Below, piece by piece: positions 1 through 12,785 of a stretch of 64,000 nt of DNA (position 1 is its first letter; each line of letters begins with the position of its first letter). The notes beneath the pieces were generated by a model that was not told where the DNA came from, did not search any database, and was given only the letters and a program-made list of their open reading frames with translations. The stretch is from NCBI RefSeq assembly GCF_028769735.1, contig NC_088178.1, positions 17,558,357-17,622,356 of the forward strand, read 5' to 3'. The position numbers were made by a program, and so were the translations under genes. Origin of the DNA: Zonotrichia leucophrys gambelii (Eukaryota; Chordata; Aves; Passeriformes; Passerellidae).

Positions 1-2088
1 TGGTCATTCTTCCTGTAGATGAGGGATCTGTTGCTAAACCCTTTCCAGATCATTCAAAGTGGGGACATCAACGCCTGATGCCAAAAGGGTGACCGCATTA
101 ATTTTCCTGTTGTAAGTCCATCTCTGTAACAATCTTTCAGTTGGACTGGAGTGAGTGAACAGCTGCTTTTTGCCCCAGATGCTGCTTTGAGAATACAGGT
201 TTTAAGTCTCTCCTGACAGTGAACATGGCTTATCTGTGTTTCAGACACTCAGAAGAAAGCATGAGCCTCTCTGAAGACAAATGGTGTGTCAGCAGCCAAT
301 TCCAGGAAAGATAAAGAATTCCAAATGCTGTGAATATTGCAGTCAACTATCCAGGGCTTATTTAATATCCTTTTATTCCAGCTTCTTTCATCACTTTAGT
401 CTGCACTAGTCAGAATATAAGTTGTTTGGTTGAATACATTCACAGGGTATGATACAATAACTGCTGCCCTATTCCAATAGAGAGTAGATTACCTGTATGT
501 CTTGCTTGCCCTTCTACTCTTCTGTTTCTATAAAACAGGTCTCCCATCAGTCTTTTCCATTTCCTTTTTTTGATCATCATCTTCTTGTCTCCTTTGAGCT
601 ACTGTGAACAGGAACTGAAGATAAAGTGTGTGTTTATAGGTAGCATTTTAAAACAGCTGCAATTTCAGTGCTGGACCAACCCTCTGGTTAGACAAAAGCT
701 ATGATGTATACTCTATAATAAATGTCAGAGCAAAGAACTAAAAAAACATCCTATTAGGAGCTAGCAATAGCCAGGAAATAAAAGAAGAACCTGTGTCAAA
801 AAGCAAAAAAAATTTCTAGAGCAGAACAGAAGTTCAAGGGTGACAAAGAAAAGGATCACAGCCCTTTTGGTGAGTAAATACTTTTAGACAGGTATTGATC
901 TAGTGGGCGAAAAACAGTGTGTGTTCTCCTTTGTGAAATAGCACTTACTGGGGGTGATGCATGTGGAACAAGATTATGAGAGGTGAAGAAACAAAGCATT
1001 TTTCCGTGGCTGGAAATAATTTTGAAAAACTGAGGTATTTTTGCCTTTATTTTTAATGTGCACTATTCAAGTCTGAGAATCAACAAACTGAGATAACAGA
1101 AAGATTCTTGTAATGATTCAAAAAAGAAATCATGGTCTCACTGAAGTCAGCAAAAACTTTTGCCATTGATTTAACTGGGGCCAGGGCTTCACTGCAGGCT
1201 TTACTGTTATGAACAGCAATCTGGTGCTGCTGGCAGAACAAAACACGGCAACAAAGAAATACATTGCAAAAGTTCCTGTTTTTGCTGTCTTCACTTTTGC
1301 ACCAGCTGAAAATGTTATTTACTGCGGTCCAGTGTTGGGCTTGGTGTACATGGTACCTGGATGAGCTGACATGGATTCCTTTACTCTTAGGGTCATTTGG
1401 CTAATGAAAGGAATTGAATATGCATAAATATAAATGGGTGAGTTGTCTTGTTTCCTACGAGGAAGTAACACACTAAATCTTGTCATTCCCCACTCCCCAA
1501 CTGTTCAATTATTCGTTACCTGTTGGGAGAAAATTGATTAAGTAGTGAGCATTAAATTTAGCAATGGTTCTACAAGAAGGAGTGCATGGATGTGGAACAG
1601 CTCTGGCTCTGTGATAAGGTAATAAAACAGAGGGGGTGAGCAGCAGAGAGAAATGGCAGGAAATAGCACCAGACACCAGCCCTCACTCTGTTCCTGTTAA
1701 CTGGTGCAGGACTGGAATAATCTCACAGACCTCAATCAAAATATGCTAATTTCTGATTGGCATAAATTGAGTCAAAAACTTATTTGGGCATATCCTGCAT
1801 GCTCTTCCACTCCCTGATGTAGCAGAACTTCTGCTTGTGTACTGACTCATAGCAGTGAAATGAAATGATTGTGATAATCTTTCAGTATTTCAGGAAAAAT
1901 ATTCACTGAGAGTTATATCAACAGGCTGCAGTATTTTTTCGTAATTCCAAAAATTATGAAAATTATTGGCTTTGGTTCATAAAGCAAAGCCCACCAGGTA
2001 TCTTTTTTGATCTCTCAAATGTATGTTAGAGAATGAAATTTCATTCCTGATACTAACTTTTTTCAACTGGATGCTTGCAGTAAGCCAG

Positions 2089-2190
2089 AATCTCAGAATG
2101 ATTTGAGTTGGAAGAGATCTTAAAGATCATCTGCTTCCACCTTCCCTGCCATGGACAGGGAGCCCTCCATCTGACCAGGCTGTGTAGAAG
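2089..2190 (-). repeat. CR1-type LINE 3' fragment
   Basis: The plus strand reads TCAGAATGATTTGAGTTGG, AAGAGATCTTAAAGATCAT and then CTTCCCTGCCATGGACAGGG and GACCAGGCTG. This matches the reverse complement of the 3' end of avian CR1 elements as I remember it, so the element lies on the minus strand. The 5' part is missing, as usual for CR1 copies. The right boundary is approximate. It supports an avian origin for the window. Confidence 0.75.
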
Positions 2191-2580
2191 TCCTGCTGTC
2201 TCCAGCACCCAGGACTCACAAACTGCAGAATTCTGAGCAGACTCACAGCTGGTGAGCCTTTGTTTGTTTGGAGATACCACTTTTTTCTTGCCAAGAATAT
2301 ATAATACTTTATTCTGTGGCACACAGCAGTATGCTGAACTACAGTGTCGCTTGGAGAAGCTTTAGATCCCTCACTCCGTTTGTGAGGACAAGTGAGGACT
2401 AAATATTTGATATGCAGAAGCCCTTTAAGCATCATCATCCTTGCCTGCTTTAAGCATCATCACCATCCATTCAGCAGAATGTACCTTTCCTGTCAGCAAG
2501 TGGTGCTGGGTGTTTGAAGAGGTGAGGCTGAATCTAACTCTGTACCATCCATGGAGTACATGAATCAATACAAAAAAAGC

Positions 2581-2642
2581 CCTTTAAATTGCTGCATTTG
2601 CAAATGAAAGTCCTTTAAATTGCAGTATTTGCAAATGATACT
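2581..2642. repeat. Two tandem copies of a 31-bp unit
   Basis: The unit begins CCTTTAAATTG and contains ATTTGCAAATGA. Copy one is 2581-2611 and copy two 2612-2642, with a few mismatches. The ATTTGCAAAT core in each resembles an octamer-factor (POU) site, a short match that can occur by chance. Confidence 0.8.
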
Positions 2643-4919
2643 TTATGGGCCTGTTTCTGGCTGGTGTTGCTGACTCTCACACAGGGCATGCAGAGCACTC
2701 CAAGAGCAGTGTGTCTGTGTCTCCCCAGTGAACAGAGACCTTGACAGCTATTCTATTCCTGATGCATTTAATCAGAAACTTGCTGAACAGATATCATTTT
2801 CTGTATCTCAGAGTGAAAAATAATGAAAAAGGAATTAGTTTTTATTGGAAGGAAAAGTTTATTTAATTAGTTTATCTAAATAGTAAGTTGGCAAGCTTTT
2901 AAAACCCGATTGCAACTAGTTACTGGAAGGCTCCTTTCAAATTACTGGAACTTATGAATCAGTATGTGAAGACACAAATCAAACAAGACTAGTGTTATTT
3001 GAACAATTTTCCAGATCCTAATTCCTCTGCTCTAAAAAATATATTTGATGTTTCCTTTTCCTGACAAATGCAAATCAAATATTAACTGATTACATTTCAA
3101 TGCAGTCATTATATTCTATGAAAGGGTTGAGGAGAGGGCAAAAAGAAGAAGAAGAGTTGTTTGTTTTCACCAGGGTAACCAAGTTCTTTTCTATATGTAT
3201 GTTTAGTGAGTGAATCAGACTGCTTTAGCACATGATTGCTTAGATTGATAATTATTCAAGAAACAATAATGCCTTGGGAAAATCTATGGTAATAAAAAAG
3301 AAATCTGGATAGGCTGAATAACCTTTTCAGGCAGATATTTATCTTCAAATGAAGCTATTTTTGTACAGTTTCTAGTCTTTAGAAAATGCATTATTTGTTG
3401 GGTAAAAAACAATCAGACTGTTAGTGTTTAGAGTGGGGAGTTCAGGGTGGCAGTGAGATAAGCACTAATGGATGGTATGCTCAGATACATAGCTGGGAAG
3501 ATTGTTAGGCTTTAAATATAATGTCAAAGGGGCAATATCAGCTGAATCTATGCATCTGTACTCTGGTGACAACTGTTACTATTACCAATATGAACAGATA
3601 GCAGGTTCTAATTAAAGTTACAAGCCAGAGGGAATAAGCATTAAGAAAGAAAAGAATAATTTCATGAATAAATAGCACTTGATTTATCAGTTCACAGAAG
3701 AGGTCAAAAAATTAGTATTTGAAATTACTTTAAATGCAGCATCTGTCAAACCACAGAACAATAGCCAAGTTGACCTAATTAGAACACTTACAACTATAAG
3801 CATATTCTTAACTTGATATGGGGAGACCAAGTAGTCTCATAAGTGCCAGCTAATGTGCATCAAACTTTTGCTGAGACCTAGAAGAACCTCTCCTGCAGCA
3901 GCTACCTGCTTACTTTGGGTGTCAGACTATGCAGAACTTAGCTTTGTGTACTTTCTGCATCGAGAGAAACTTCTGTGTGCTCACCATGAGCTGGATCGTG
4001 AAAGCAAGTTACACTGCAGGACTGCAACTGTAGGATCTCCTTCTTTACATATAGGTGTCACTTTTGCTTACTTCTAGTATTCAGTCAGGACAGTAATCCT
4101 TTAAATATGAGACAAATATTGTCTCTGCAGATACTTCTAGCATTTCTAAGAATGGACCAGATTTCTTAAGTGATGCTGAGAATCGCAGTACTGTGATATT
4201 TACAGCACCCCTGCATGGGTAACACTGCCTTGCTGGTACTAAGCCTTGTTCTCAGGGAAGGGTGTATTCTTAGCCTTAGAAAACTTGCCTAGATAACCCA
4301 TGGAAACCCTGTGCTAAGGCAAGTCCCTAATCAACTTTCTCTTGCTAGGTGTTTTGACTGTTTCCTTCATTTTCAGTGATTTTTGTGAGTGGCAGAGTTT
4401 TGGTCCATTGAAGTAAGTTGGTTTTTGTTAAATTGGATTTTGAAAGCGTGCTTTGAAAATTTCAATACATTGAAATGAAAAATTTCTCGACTGCTTTTGT
4501 AAGCATATAGTGATCTGGCATGGCTAGGTCATATACATGTATCAACAAGCTTGAAGAGTTAGAAAACAGCTCTCTGAACTATTTTGTCAAATTACCCAGA
4601 CAGATTGACACTACTGAGATTTTTCTGCCTTGCCTTGAAGGCGCAGCACCTAGTGGTGCTGTAAAGAAGAGAAATGAGAAAGGGCAAAATTAATTCTGCA
4701 CCTCATTTGCTTTATATTGTCCTTTTATTTTCTTCTCCATCTGTCTGTATTCCTTTTCCTCCCCTGCTTTTGAAAAAAGGTCCAGGCTCTTCTGGCAACT
4801 CTAATGTGCTTGAAAACCATCACTTTTTTGTATAAACTTTTGTATAAACTTGCTTGGGCTTTGTCATGGAGATAGCCCTGTCATCAGTTATTTCAGCTAT
4901 GTTCTCCTCAGGAAGGATT

Positions 4920-5330
4920 TTAGCAGTAGCTTCACGCGGAGCCACTCCTGCCTGAGGGAGGTGGAGGCTGAGAGCCCCAGGCAGCACTTGCAGCCCTGGC
5001 GTGGCTGTCACTGAGCATGGGCACCGTGGCTGTCACTGAGCGCCGGGGGAAGCCAGGGCTGTGAGCGGCCGGGCAGGGCAGGCTGAGGGCGCTGCCCACT
5101 GCGCCAGCCCCAGTGGGGCTCTCTGAGCTCCTCAGTGCCAGCTCCGTGTGGGCACTGGGGGCCCTGAGTGTCCCTGGGCTGGCAGCACCTCACACCACCT
5201 TGCAGTCCCCTGGCAGGGTCAGTGCCACCAACAGGGCATGGTCCTTCTGCAGCCTCACTCCATCTGTCATGGGAGGGACCCGGGGCCAGAACACGAGCTG
5301 CTTTGGGGTACAGGCAAGAGTTGTGACCTT
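4920..5330. other. GC-rich island in AT-rich intergenic DNA
   Basis: Composition shifts sharply to G and C, with several CpGs between about 4936 and 5105, such as the GAGCGCCGGGG and GAGCGGCCGGGCAGGG stretches. A 16-bp sequence (GTGGCTGTCACTGAGC) occurs twice, at 5001-5016 and 5026-5041. Open frames cross it on both strands (for example 5148-5615 plus and 5008-5451 minus) but show no recognisable domain and are expected in stop-poor GC-rich DNA. It could be a small CpG island, a decayed repeat or a GC-biased patch. Confidence 0.5.
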
Positions 5331-5939
5331 TTCTCAACAGGAACAATAAACTTGGTGTGGTCAGAGCCTTCAGCTTCCATGAAAAAAGAAAAAAAAAAAA
5401 AGCTGTTTTCCGCTGTTTTCCAAGCTCACAGAGATTTGGAAAGATTGTCAAATACAGCTCCTGCTACAGCGAAGCAAATGAAGCTGAAGCAAGGGCAGAT
5501 CCATGGCTGCTGCAGAGCTCTGTTTGTGGCATTTACATCAGAGTTACTCCAGTTACTAGTTATTGTCAGGACTTCAGCTTCAGCAGGGGAAGGAAGGAGC
5601 TCCTTTGTAACCTAATTGCTGGATTATGGCATACAGGGTCTGTCCTGGTGAGCGCAGCAAGGCAGTGACACTGCTCGTGGCTCCTGGCTGCAATGACAGG
5701 GCTGCGCACGCACAGCCACCAAACTTGGGATGATAAAAAGGCTTTACTGACAAAAACATACATGTCTTCCAGATTATAATTAATTCTGGCCCTGAAGTAA
5801 CATTTGTTGTACCTGGGATTTAAGTGCCTAAATTCCACCAAAGTTTCACTTTGAACAGTGAAGTGCTTTTTGGGTCTGACATCTAGCAGATCCACATTTA
5901 AGCACAAACTGCAGAGGAAACATTGCCAAAAGAGACATA

Positions 5940-6440
5940 ACTGCTTAGAGCAAGAAAATTGTGCCTCTCTAACGTACTAAAATTAAGTCAATCGTGCAGC
6001 TGTTGAGACTAGAGGGAATGGTTGATGTAATTTATTTGGATTTAAAAAAGAAAAAAAAATCCATATAAAAATATGCCTACCAAGAAGCCATTAAAGCAAA
6101 TGCGTATTAAGGAAGTGAGAGCTAAAGTAGTTGTGCATTAGAAACTAAGAGGTAGAGCAGGATTAAATGGTTGATTTTTTTAGCATGACAAAAGGCTAAT
6201 GGTCTAGTGCCCCTACTCTATTCAACTGGTGCTATCTGAAAATGGGATGAGCATGCTGCTGGGGAGGTGGCACTGTTTGCTGCTAGCACAGAATTACTTC
6301 AGTTAATCAGAACCAGGGAAGATTGTGATTGACCTGGGTTAACAAAGTGAATAAATGGGCAGTGTGATGCAGATGAAATGCAGTGCTGAGAAATGCAAGG
6401 TTGGGCACACATTCAAGAGAATAATTGGAAGTATTTGTAG
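5940..6440 (+). repeat. Degraded CR1/L3-like LINE fragment (reverse transcriptase region)
   Basis: Two blocks look like the decayed 3' half of a CR1-clade reverse-transcriptase ORF. The first, near 5957-6047, resembles the 'lowercase' DNA of the motif that precedes VYLDFSKAF (GTTGATGTAATTTATTTGGA). The second, near 6343-6412, reads in shifting frames like KWA..WQM.. followed by EKCKVGH (GAGAAATGCAAGGTTGGGCA). The frame is broken many times. Assignment rests on remembered consensus, so the family and limits are uncertain. Confidence 0.45.
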
Positions 6441-6827
6441 GCTTTGCTGGGCTCTAAATTAACCATAACTATTTAGGTCATTACTTACTATGTCCAGACT
6501 AGTAGAATAGTGTGTTGTAAAGGGATCTTACGAAAACAAAAGATAAGGTGAGACCATGGGGGATGGCAGTAGCACAGAATAGAAGATGCAACTCCCATCC
6601 ATAGATCAACATGAACCCATAATTTTGTTCTTGCCCATCTCTTAAAGCATCCTGACAAAAAGTAACTCTGAAGACTGGCAATTAAATAATTAAGGAGGTG
6701 GAGGATGCTGAAAACAAGGGTTTGTTTAGCAAGAAGTTAAGTAATAGGAAACAGAGGGCAAGTATTTAAGACAGTGAGTGGTGTTAAGAATTCAAGTTAA
6801 AAAGCTCCTATTTATATTGTTAGTGCC

Positions 6828-6846
6828 AAAAAAAAAAAAAAAAAAA
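6828..6846. repeat. Poly(A) run
   Basis: An uninterrupted run of about 18-19 A residues. It could be a tail of an old retroposed copy on the plus strand. No recognisable gene copy precedes it and no target-site duplication is obvious, so it is left as a simple repeat. Confidence 0.7.
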
Positions 6847-9800
6847 GAAGTGGTATATTTAAAGAGAATTAAAATTAATTATTTTCACAAGAACCTCATT
6901 AACCCTTGGGAATCATTCTGTTAAGCAATCATGGAGGCCAAATGTTCAGGAGCATTATGTTATTTTAAAACAATTCTAATGCTACACTAGTACTGGACCT
7001 GTTATTCCAATGCTATCTGCAGAGATCCAGCTTCTCCATTAAAAAAACCCACACAGGTACTAACTGGCTGCCTCCTATTTGGGAACCTGAGCTTCTAGTG
7101 TGCACTGATGTTTTTGTGCTCAGCTTTGCTCACTAAACTTTGAACTGGTTGGCAGTGGAGAGTCTACATCGTGCCAGGGCTCCTACTTCACCCTACAAAA
7201 GAAGGTTTGCACCCAAGGAAGAAATGGTTCAGCACACAAACTTTGCTGTAAAAAAATTTTCTTTATGGAGCTACCTATTCTGAGTGTAATTTATCCAGCT
7301 GTGATTTCCCCCATCTGGGAGCCCAGAGTGATGTCTGCAGCAGCTGGTGCACGATATTGAATGGTCCTTTAAAATCTCCTTGCTGCTGAGCAGAGGCTTG
7401 TGTGATTTTCAGTAGCATTTATAAGCACTCAGGCTGCACCATGGTGTGATCCCCTGCACATGCCAGGAACTTGGATGGGGAGAGGCTGAGATTAATGATG
7501 ACATAATACACTAAGAAGAGATATTAATGCTCTTAGGCATGAATTAATGAAATACCATTGAGAATTTATCCTGCATGAATAAAAGGATTTGGAAGTTGCC
7601 GTTCTAAAAACCACATGAAGATTTTACTGGAAAAAGCCCCAAACACTCTGCTGAAATAGACGGGGTCCTAACAAACCCTCACTCCAGACTTTAGGCAGAG
7701 CCAGATGATTGAGCTGGAGCCATTAACTGAATTCCTACTAATTTACAAAGTGTTTGTGTAAATGAAAGACACAGATCTCTTGCTTCCAGGGTTGTGACAG
7801 TGATAATTTTTTATTTCCAACTCAGTGCAAAACTGTGGTGTAACCATGGAATAGAGACCCAGCACACCAGTGGCATCCATAAATCTGGGATCCTCATCCC
7901 ACAGTGAAGCCATATAGCAAGATCCTTGCTTGATGAAATGGTACCACTGCTCTTCATAAATGTGGAGGTGATTGTCACCATTTATTTTTTAATAAATTAA
8001 GGAATGCTTTAGTGTGATGTCTCTGGGGTGTCTTTGCAGGATTACTTAAAAACTGAAGGATTACTGCTGAATCTCATCTTTTTAAGTTCTTCATTGTACC
8101 CTAGAATTAGTGAATTAAAATGTTGTGTGTGTATATCTATATATATTTATATGATTGTCTACCTGTAGCTTCTCTTGATTTTGAAAAGCAATTTTATTCA
8201 GAGATTAAAAGTTACACTACTGTATGTTGTCATATAATCAAATCTAGAAGAGAAGTTTTGTTATTTTTGAGGCAAAGGACAGATAACGCCAGCTACAGTA
8301 CACAGGGACCATTTCCTTTTTTGTTGCTCTGTTAATATTTGTTCTGAGTCGTAAAAAAAAAATTCCTTAAAACTTAGGACATCAAGTATGACACATATTT
8401 TATCCATAATTTATGGCAACTTGAAACACCTTTTATTGCCTACATAAGTGAATATATGTAAACTTTATTAGTAACTTCATTTCAAATTTAAAATAAGCAA
8501 AGGTGTATTGTAGAATTTACAGATAAAGGTTAGTTTTAACTAAAAAGGTATTACCAGTGTTTCTTCATGTTATGGTTCACTTATGTAGAATTGAGATGTA
8601 TTTTATATTAGACAATGCATAGCACCATTATACAACAGTTCACTAAATGCACATCCCATTCAATCTTTTGTAGGAACTAATATAACTGGACTGAAGTTAC
8701 AAGGAAGAATTGAACTGAGCCAGTAGGGTTAACACTGATACTAACAGGAGATTACCAGCCATAAGAAAATTACAGCTCTTCTGAAAGACAGTGCCTAAAA
8801 TAGCAACATATTGTGGGCACCATCATAGGAACTGGTTAACTGATGACCCTGAAGAAACACTTGTTTCCATTAATTCTGCTGCCATTATTTTGCTATTCTT
8901 GAACTCTTCCTCTGAATTCTTCTGTCCTTCTGATCCCAAGACAAGATGGCAGGAATGTTAGAAGAGAACATAAATTACAATAAGCTGTCAACTATATAAT
9001 TATACGGTAACCTACTACACTGAGAAATTACACCAACAGAAATTTGGCAATGTATTGGCTGCTAGCTAAACACAGGACACTCACTAGCTCAACATTAAAA
9101 GAAAAAAAAAAACAGGCTCACTAAAAAGCAACATCTACATTACAAAGAAGCTAACAAAAGAATTCCCTTATGATACTTAGGTTCAGCTGGTTCATCTTAG
9201 GTTCATCAGCTACATTTTCTTGTATTATGAATACTTGTTACATTTGCAATTGAATATGTATTTAAGATCACAATGCTACAAACCTTTCTCCAGTATGTAG
9301 TTCTGCCACCTTTAGTTAGACACAAAGGAGTAATTGCTTGAAATAGGGTTGAAGATTCTGCAGAAAGTTGATGATGTTATTAGGTCATGTGTACTGTAAT
9401 TACTTGACGACCATAATTTTGAAATCCTTAAGAACATGATTTCCTAAGTAGTAGGCAGCAAGTATGCTTTTGCCAGACAGACTAAGGGAATAAATTTTGC
9501 TCCAAGGAGTTTGCTGTGCACCCTGAATCAGCAGATTCTAAGAACGAAGTCCTGTTTCATAGAGACTTCAGATTTTTAAAGCATCTCTACTAAAGGAGCA
9601 AACCCTTTCTGGTTAAATTTTCTGTTTCAGTGACTCTGTGCAAACACAGCAACTTTTAAGTGTTAAGGAACTTACTGGCAAGAGTTACCAGTGGCTGATG
9701 GTGGAAGATGCTTTTTTATTTATGAACAATTGCTACAGTGTCACAGTCCTGAATAGATATGTTGAGGTTACCTGAACCCCACCATTCCATCTCAACCTGG

Positions 9801-10949
9801 ATTTTAGTGTTTTAGAGCTTGAACCTTCTCAGCAGTGGGAAGTCTTGCCCAAACATTCTTCTGAAATCCAAACTTCTTAAAAATGCATTGATTTATTTTC
9901 CAAAAGGACTTTATATATTTCAATGCATTAGAAGGTAATGATACAGCTTTTGAGTGAACTTTTGCTGTTATCATACAGAAAATCACAGCGGCCACACGTG
10001 AAACTGTGGCCTCTGTGATGATGGGGCATTAATTTGGGAATTATTTGAAAGAACACAGTTTAGGAAGTGGTGACAAATGCAGTCCTTGATGCTGTCTTTG
10101 AAAGGCCCTGGATGAGAGGAACAAAAGAGGCTTGGAAATCAACACAACAAAGATTTCAGACTTCCAATTTAGCTGCTGATTTGTGGATAACATCTTGGGC
10201 ATCAGCTGCCTTCTGCAGCTCTCTAGCTTGATAAAAATAGGGACAGTCGTGCTTATTTATCTAACACAAACCAGTGCCATGATGGATGAATTATTTAGAT
10301 AGCACTCAGAGTGCTGGCCAAATGCTGCTTATTTGTGTTTTCCCCACTGCAACAATGTATCTTCATCACTAATAATTAACTGCTAATTACTGTTGCCAAG
10401 AACATGAGAATGGTGTTTACCACCTTATTTTTAATTTCAGTGCAGATGCCTACTTAAAAGTTATGCAAATATATGAATTTACAGTACATTTTCCTAATGA
10501 CCCTGCTATATCTGGGTTTGATCCTATTCAACTGAGACAAAGGAACAGTAAAGATGACCTGTCTTCTGTAGAGCTATAGACAGTTTCTGTTGAATTCTCA
10601 ACACTTAAATCATGAAATGTAAAGATGCCATTCTAGGTAGGGCACATCTGGGTCGAAGGACTGCTGATGCCAATTATGCTTCGTACATAATAATGCACAT
10701 TTTACCTATTTGGAAAAAAAATTCACATTTATTTACTGTCAAACAGGTGTTAAACTTTACACTGGGTATTAGTGATGGGCTCATTATTAACAGGTTTACA
10801 CAAAGGGATGAAAAAAGCAGAATTTTGTTGAAACAATTTACATTTCATTTGATTTTTTTATCATAAAATAAATTAATTACTAAATATAGGCAGAAGGAAT
10901 ATGGAAGAGTTATAGTTATGTTTTATTTATTTTTTTTAAAGGACAGGCA

Positions 10950-12030
10950 CCTTTTATTCACGAGAAAGCTTGTGAGAAGTGTCCAGTGTCCCCTTTACCC
11001 CTTACCACCCAACCCTGATTAAAGGATGAACAGGGAATTGAGTTACAATCTTTGTTAGCTACACCAAATTTGTGCAAGGCTTGGCATAATTGGCTTCTAA
11101 AACAACTTTCTCCCCAATTATGTTTTTTTTTGGCAATAAAAATTCAAAACTTAAGAGTAAAAACTAACTTGTCAAAGCAGAACACTGTTTACAGTGAAAA
11201 AAATAAGTGAAAACAGGTAGAACTTGCATTTTAAACAAACTATCGCACTATGAACAGTGTAAGAAAAACAGCTTATAACATATGTGCAACCAAGAGCTTT
11301 TCACAATATTTTCTTCAAACTCTTTAAAATTATCTTTTAATGACAATTATATTTCAGTTGGACACAAATGTATTTATTTTACCCTAGCAATAGAACAAAA
11401 TATAATTTCTTTAGCCATTTTTTCATGAGAACGGTTCATTGTACAGTTGAGGAAATATATGAAATAAGGCCTGTGGCTTGATTGCTAGTGGTTAGACATG
11501 TATTCAATCTTTGCCCTAATGGAAAAGATTTGCAGTGAACTGCAAATTGATGCAGAATATCTCTCCTGCTTTTGCAAGTCTTGTCAGGAACAGTAAGGTA
11601 CAGTAAATTTGTCCCACAGGATTTTAAAGCCTACGCCTTGTATATAATACAATGTAGGCCTAGGAAAAAAAAATGGTGCAGCCATATTTACAAATTTAGT
11701 TCACAAACTGCTGCAGTAAAATGGCTGGAAAGTGTTTATTTCTCTTTTTTTTCACAATTTTGTTAAATTCAGCAGCAGAAGATATCGTAAATACCATGTT
11801 GGTATTTCTTTTCTTTGTAACAAATAATTCATTTTAGTATACTCTGTGTATATACAAAGTTTTTGCTTTATAAAAATTCACAGAACTGCGAGGTCCAGTC
11901 ATCCCTGTTACTGGAGAACCACAGGGTCAACAGAATTGTCTCTTCGAGCAGATATGAGGGAGCCTGCACGGGGCCAATTAAGTCTTTTGTAATACTTGAA
12001 CGTGACCTTTAATATTTCTTTGCTACACTA
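10950..12030 (-). other. ADGRL2: Probable ADGRL2 3' untranslated region, distal end uncertain
   Basis: AT-rich DNA follows the TAA stop with no long frame on the minus strand. Minus-strand AATAAA hexamers lie at 11735-11740, 11373-11378 and 10953-10958. An ATTAAA variant lies only 18 nt after the stop (12008-12013) and is less likely to be used. I cannot choose between these signals without transcript ends, so the far boundary is set at the most distal one as a guess. Two Pumilio-type octamers lie inside (11849-11856 and 11685-11692, minus strand). Confidence 0.45.
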
Positions 12031-12785
12031 TTAAAGGCTTGTCACTAGTTGCATTTGTCCTTCTCTAACATCTCCTTCTGGAATACATCCTTCTTTGTTA
12101 ATGGGAATGATATAGCCGTCGCTATTACCCCTGCTGATTTGATAGTACATCTGGAGCTGGTGGCCAGCTCCTAGGTTTGGCATGCTCTTGTAGTAAATGT
12201 CCTCGTTTTCACTCCTCCTGGAGGGAGAGAGGTCTTCTTCAACGTCGGGGCTGCTCTCTGGGTAGGGAGAGTCTCTGAGGTTGGGCATGCTCGTGTAGAG
12301 AGAGTCTCTGTTGGGGGACTGGAGGTGGTCGTCAGCCTCGGCTGTCAGCTGTGAGACGTAGCTGTCAGTTCCCTCGGTCTTCACTTTCTTCTGGGGCTGG
12401 TACAGAAGGGAGTGAGTCCGCTGGGGGATGAGCGGGGCCTCCAGCTCTTTGTGGTGCAGCTCCAGCCCGGGGGCGTCGCTGTGCATCAAAGATGAGGCGT
12501 CTGCCACGATGGCGTCATCTTCGCTACTGCTCCCGCCGATCACAGCCTTGGCTGGCAGCGCCCGCTCCAGGTTGTGGTTCTTGCTGCCGCCCCGCAGGTT
12601 GTTGTGCACTAACTCTGAAATGATCATTTTCTCAAAAGCTGCATCATTCAGGCTTAGTCCACAGTCTACAACTTGCACGCTGTCGTTATAGTCTCCATTG
12701 CGCAATGAGTAGCTGTTGTTGAAATTACCATTTAGCGGTAGAGTATCCATGGCACTTGTATCCCTGGCATTGTTCAGTGAATGTC
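12031..12785 (-). CDS. ADGRL2: ADGRL2 exon 22 of window: distal tail, PDZ ligand and stop
   Basis: The coding part is 755 nt: GA completes a Gly codon, 250 codons follow, then a TAA stop at 12033-12031. It starts [19 protein letters not shown] and ends QMQLVTSL. The last residues are a class I PDZ ligand of the type bound by Shank proteins in latrophilins. Within the tail are two copies of the short motif SMPNL (in [13 protein letters not shown] and [14 protein letters not shown]), many Ser/Asp/Glu residues and the helical block [16 protein letters not shown]. The acceptor is TTTCAG. An internal Met within this exon is not a start. Confidence 0.98.

Larger units (their letters stand above)
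1..10949. other. Intergenic DNA downstream of ADGRL2
   Basis: I find no convincing exon or RNA gene in this 11-kb stretch. Open frames are short, lack recognisable domains and are not joined by plausible splice sites. It contains a CR1 fragment at 2089-2190, a 31-bp tandem duplication at 2581-2642, a GC-rich island at about 4920-5330, a degraded LINE-like stretch at about 5940-6440 and a poly(A) run near 6828-6846. The rest is AT-rich unique sequence in which regulatory elements cannot be recognised by eye. Confidence 0.6.

Noticed and set aside
5148..5615. A 155-codon plus-strand frame over the GC-rich island
   Set aside because: Overlapping frames on both strands are similarly long, as expected when stop codons are rare. 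No protein family is recognisable.
12008..12013. ATTAAA hexamer 18 nt after the stop as the main poly(A) signal
   Set aside because: It is implausibly close to the stop codon and the hexamer is the weaker variant. More distal AATAAA signals are better candidates.
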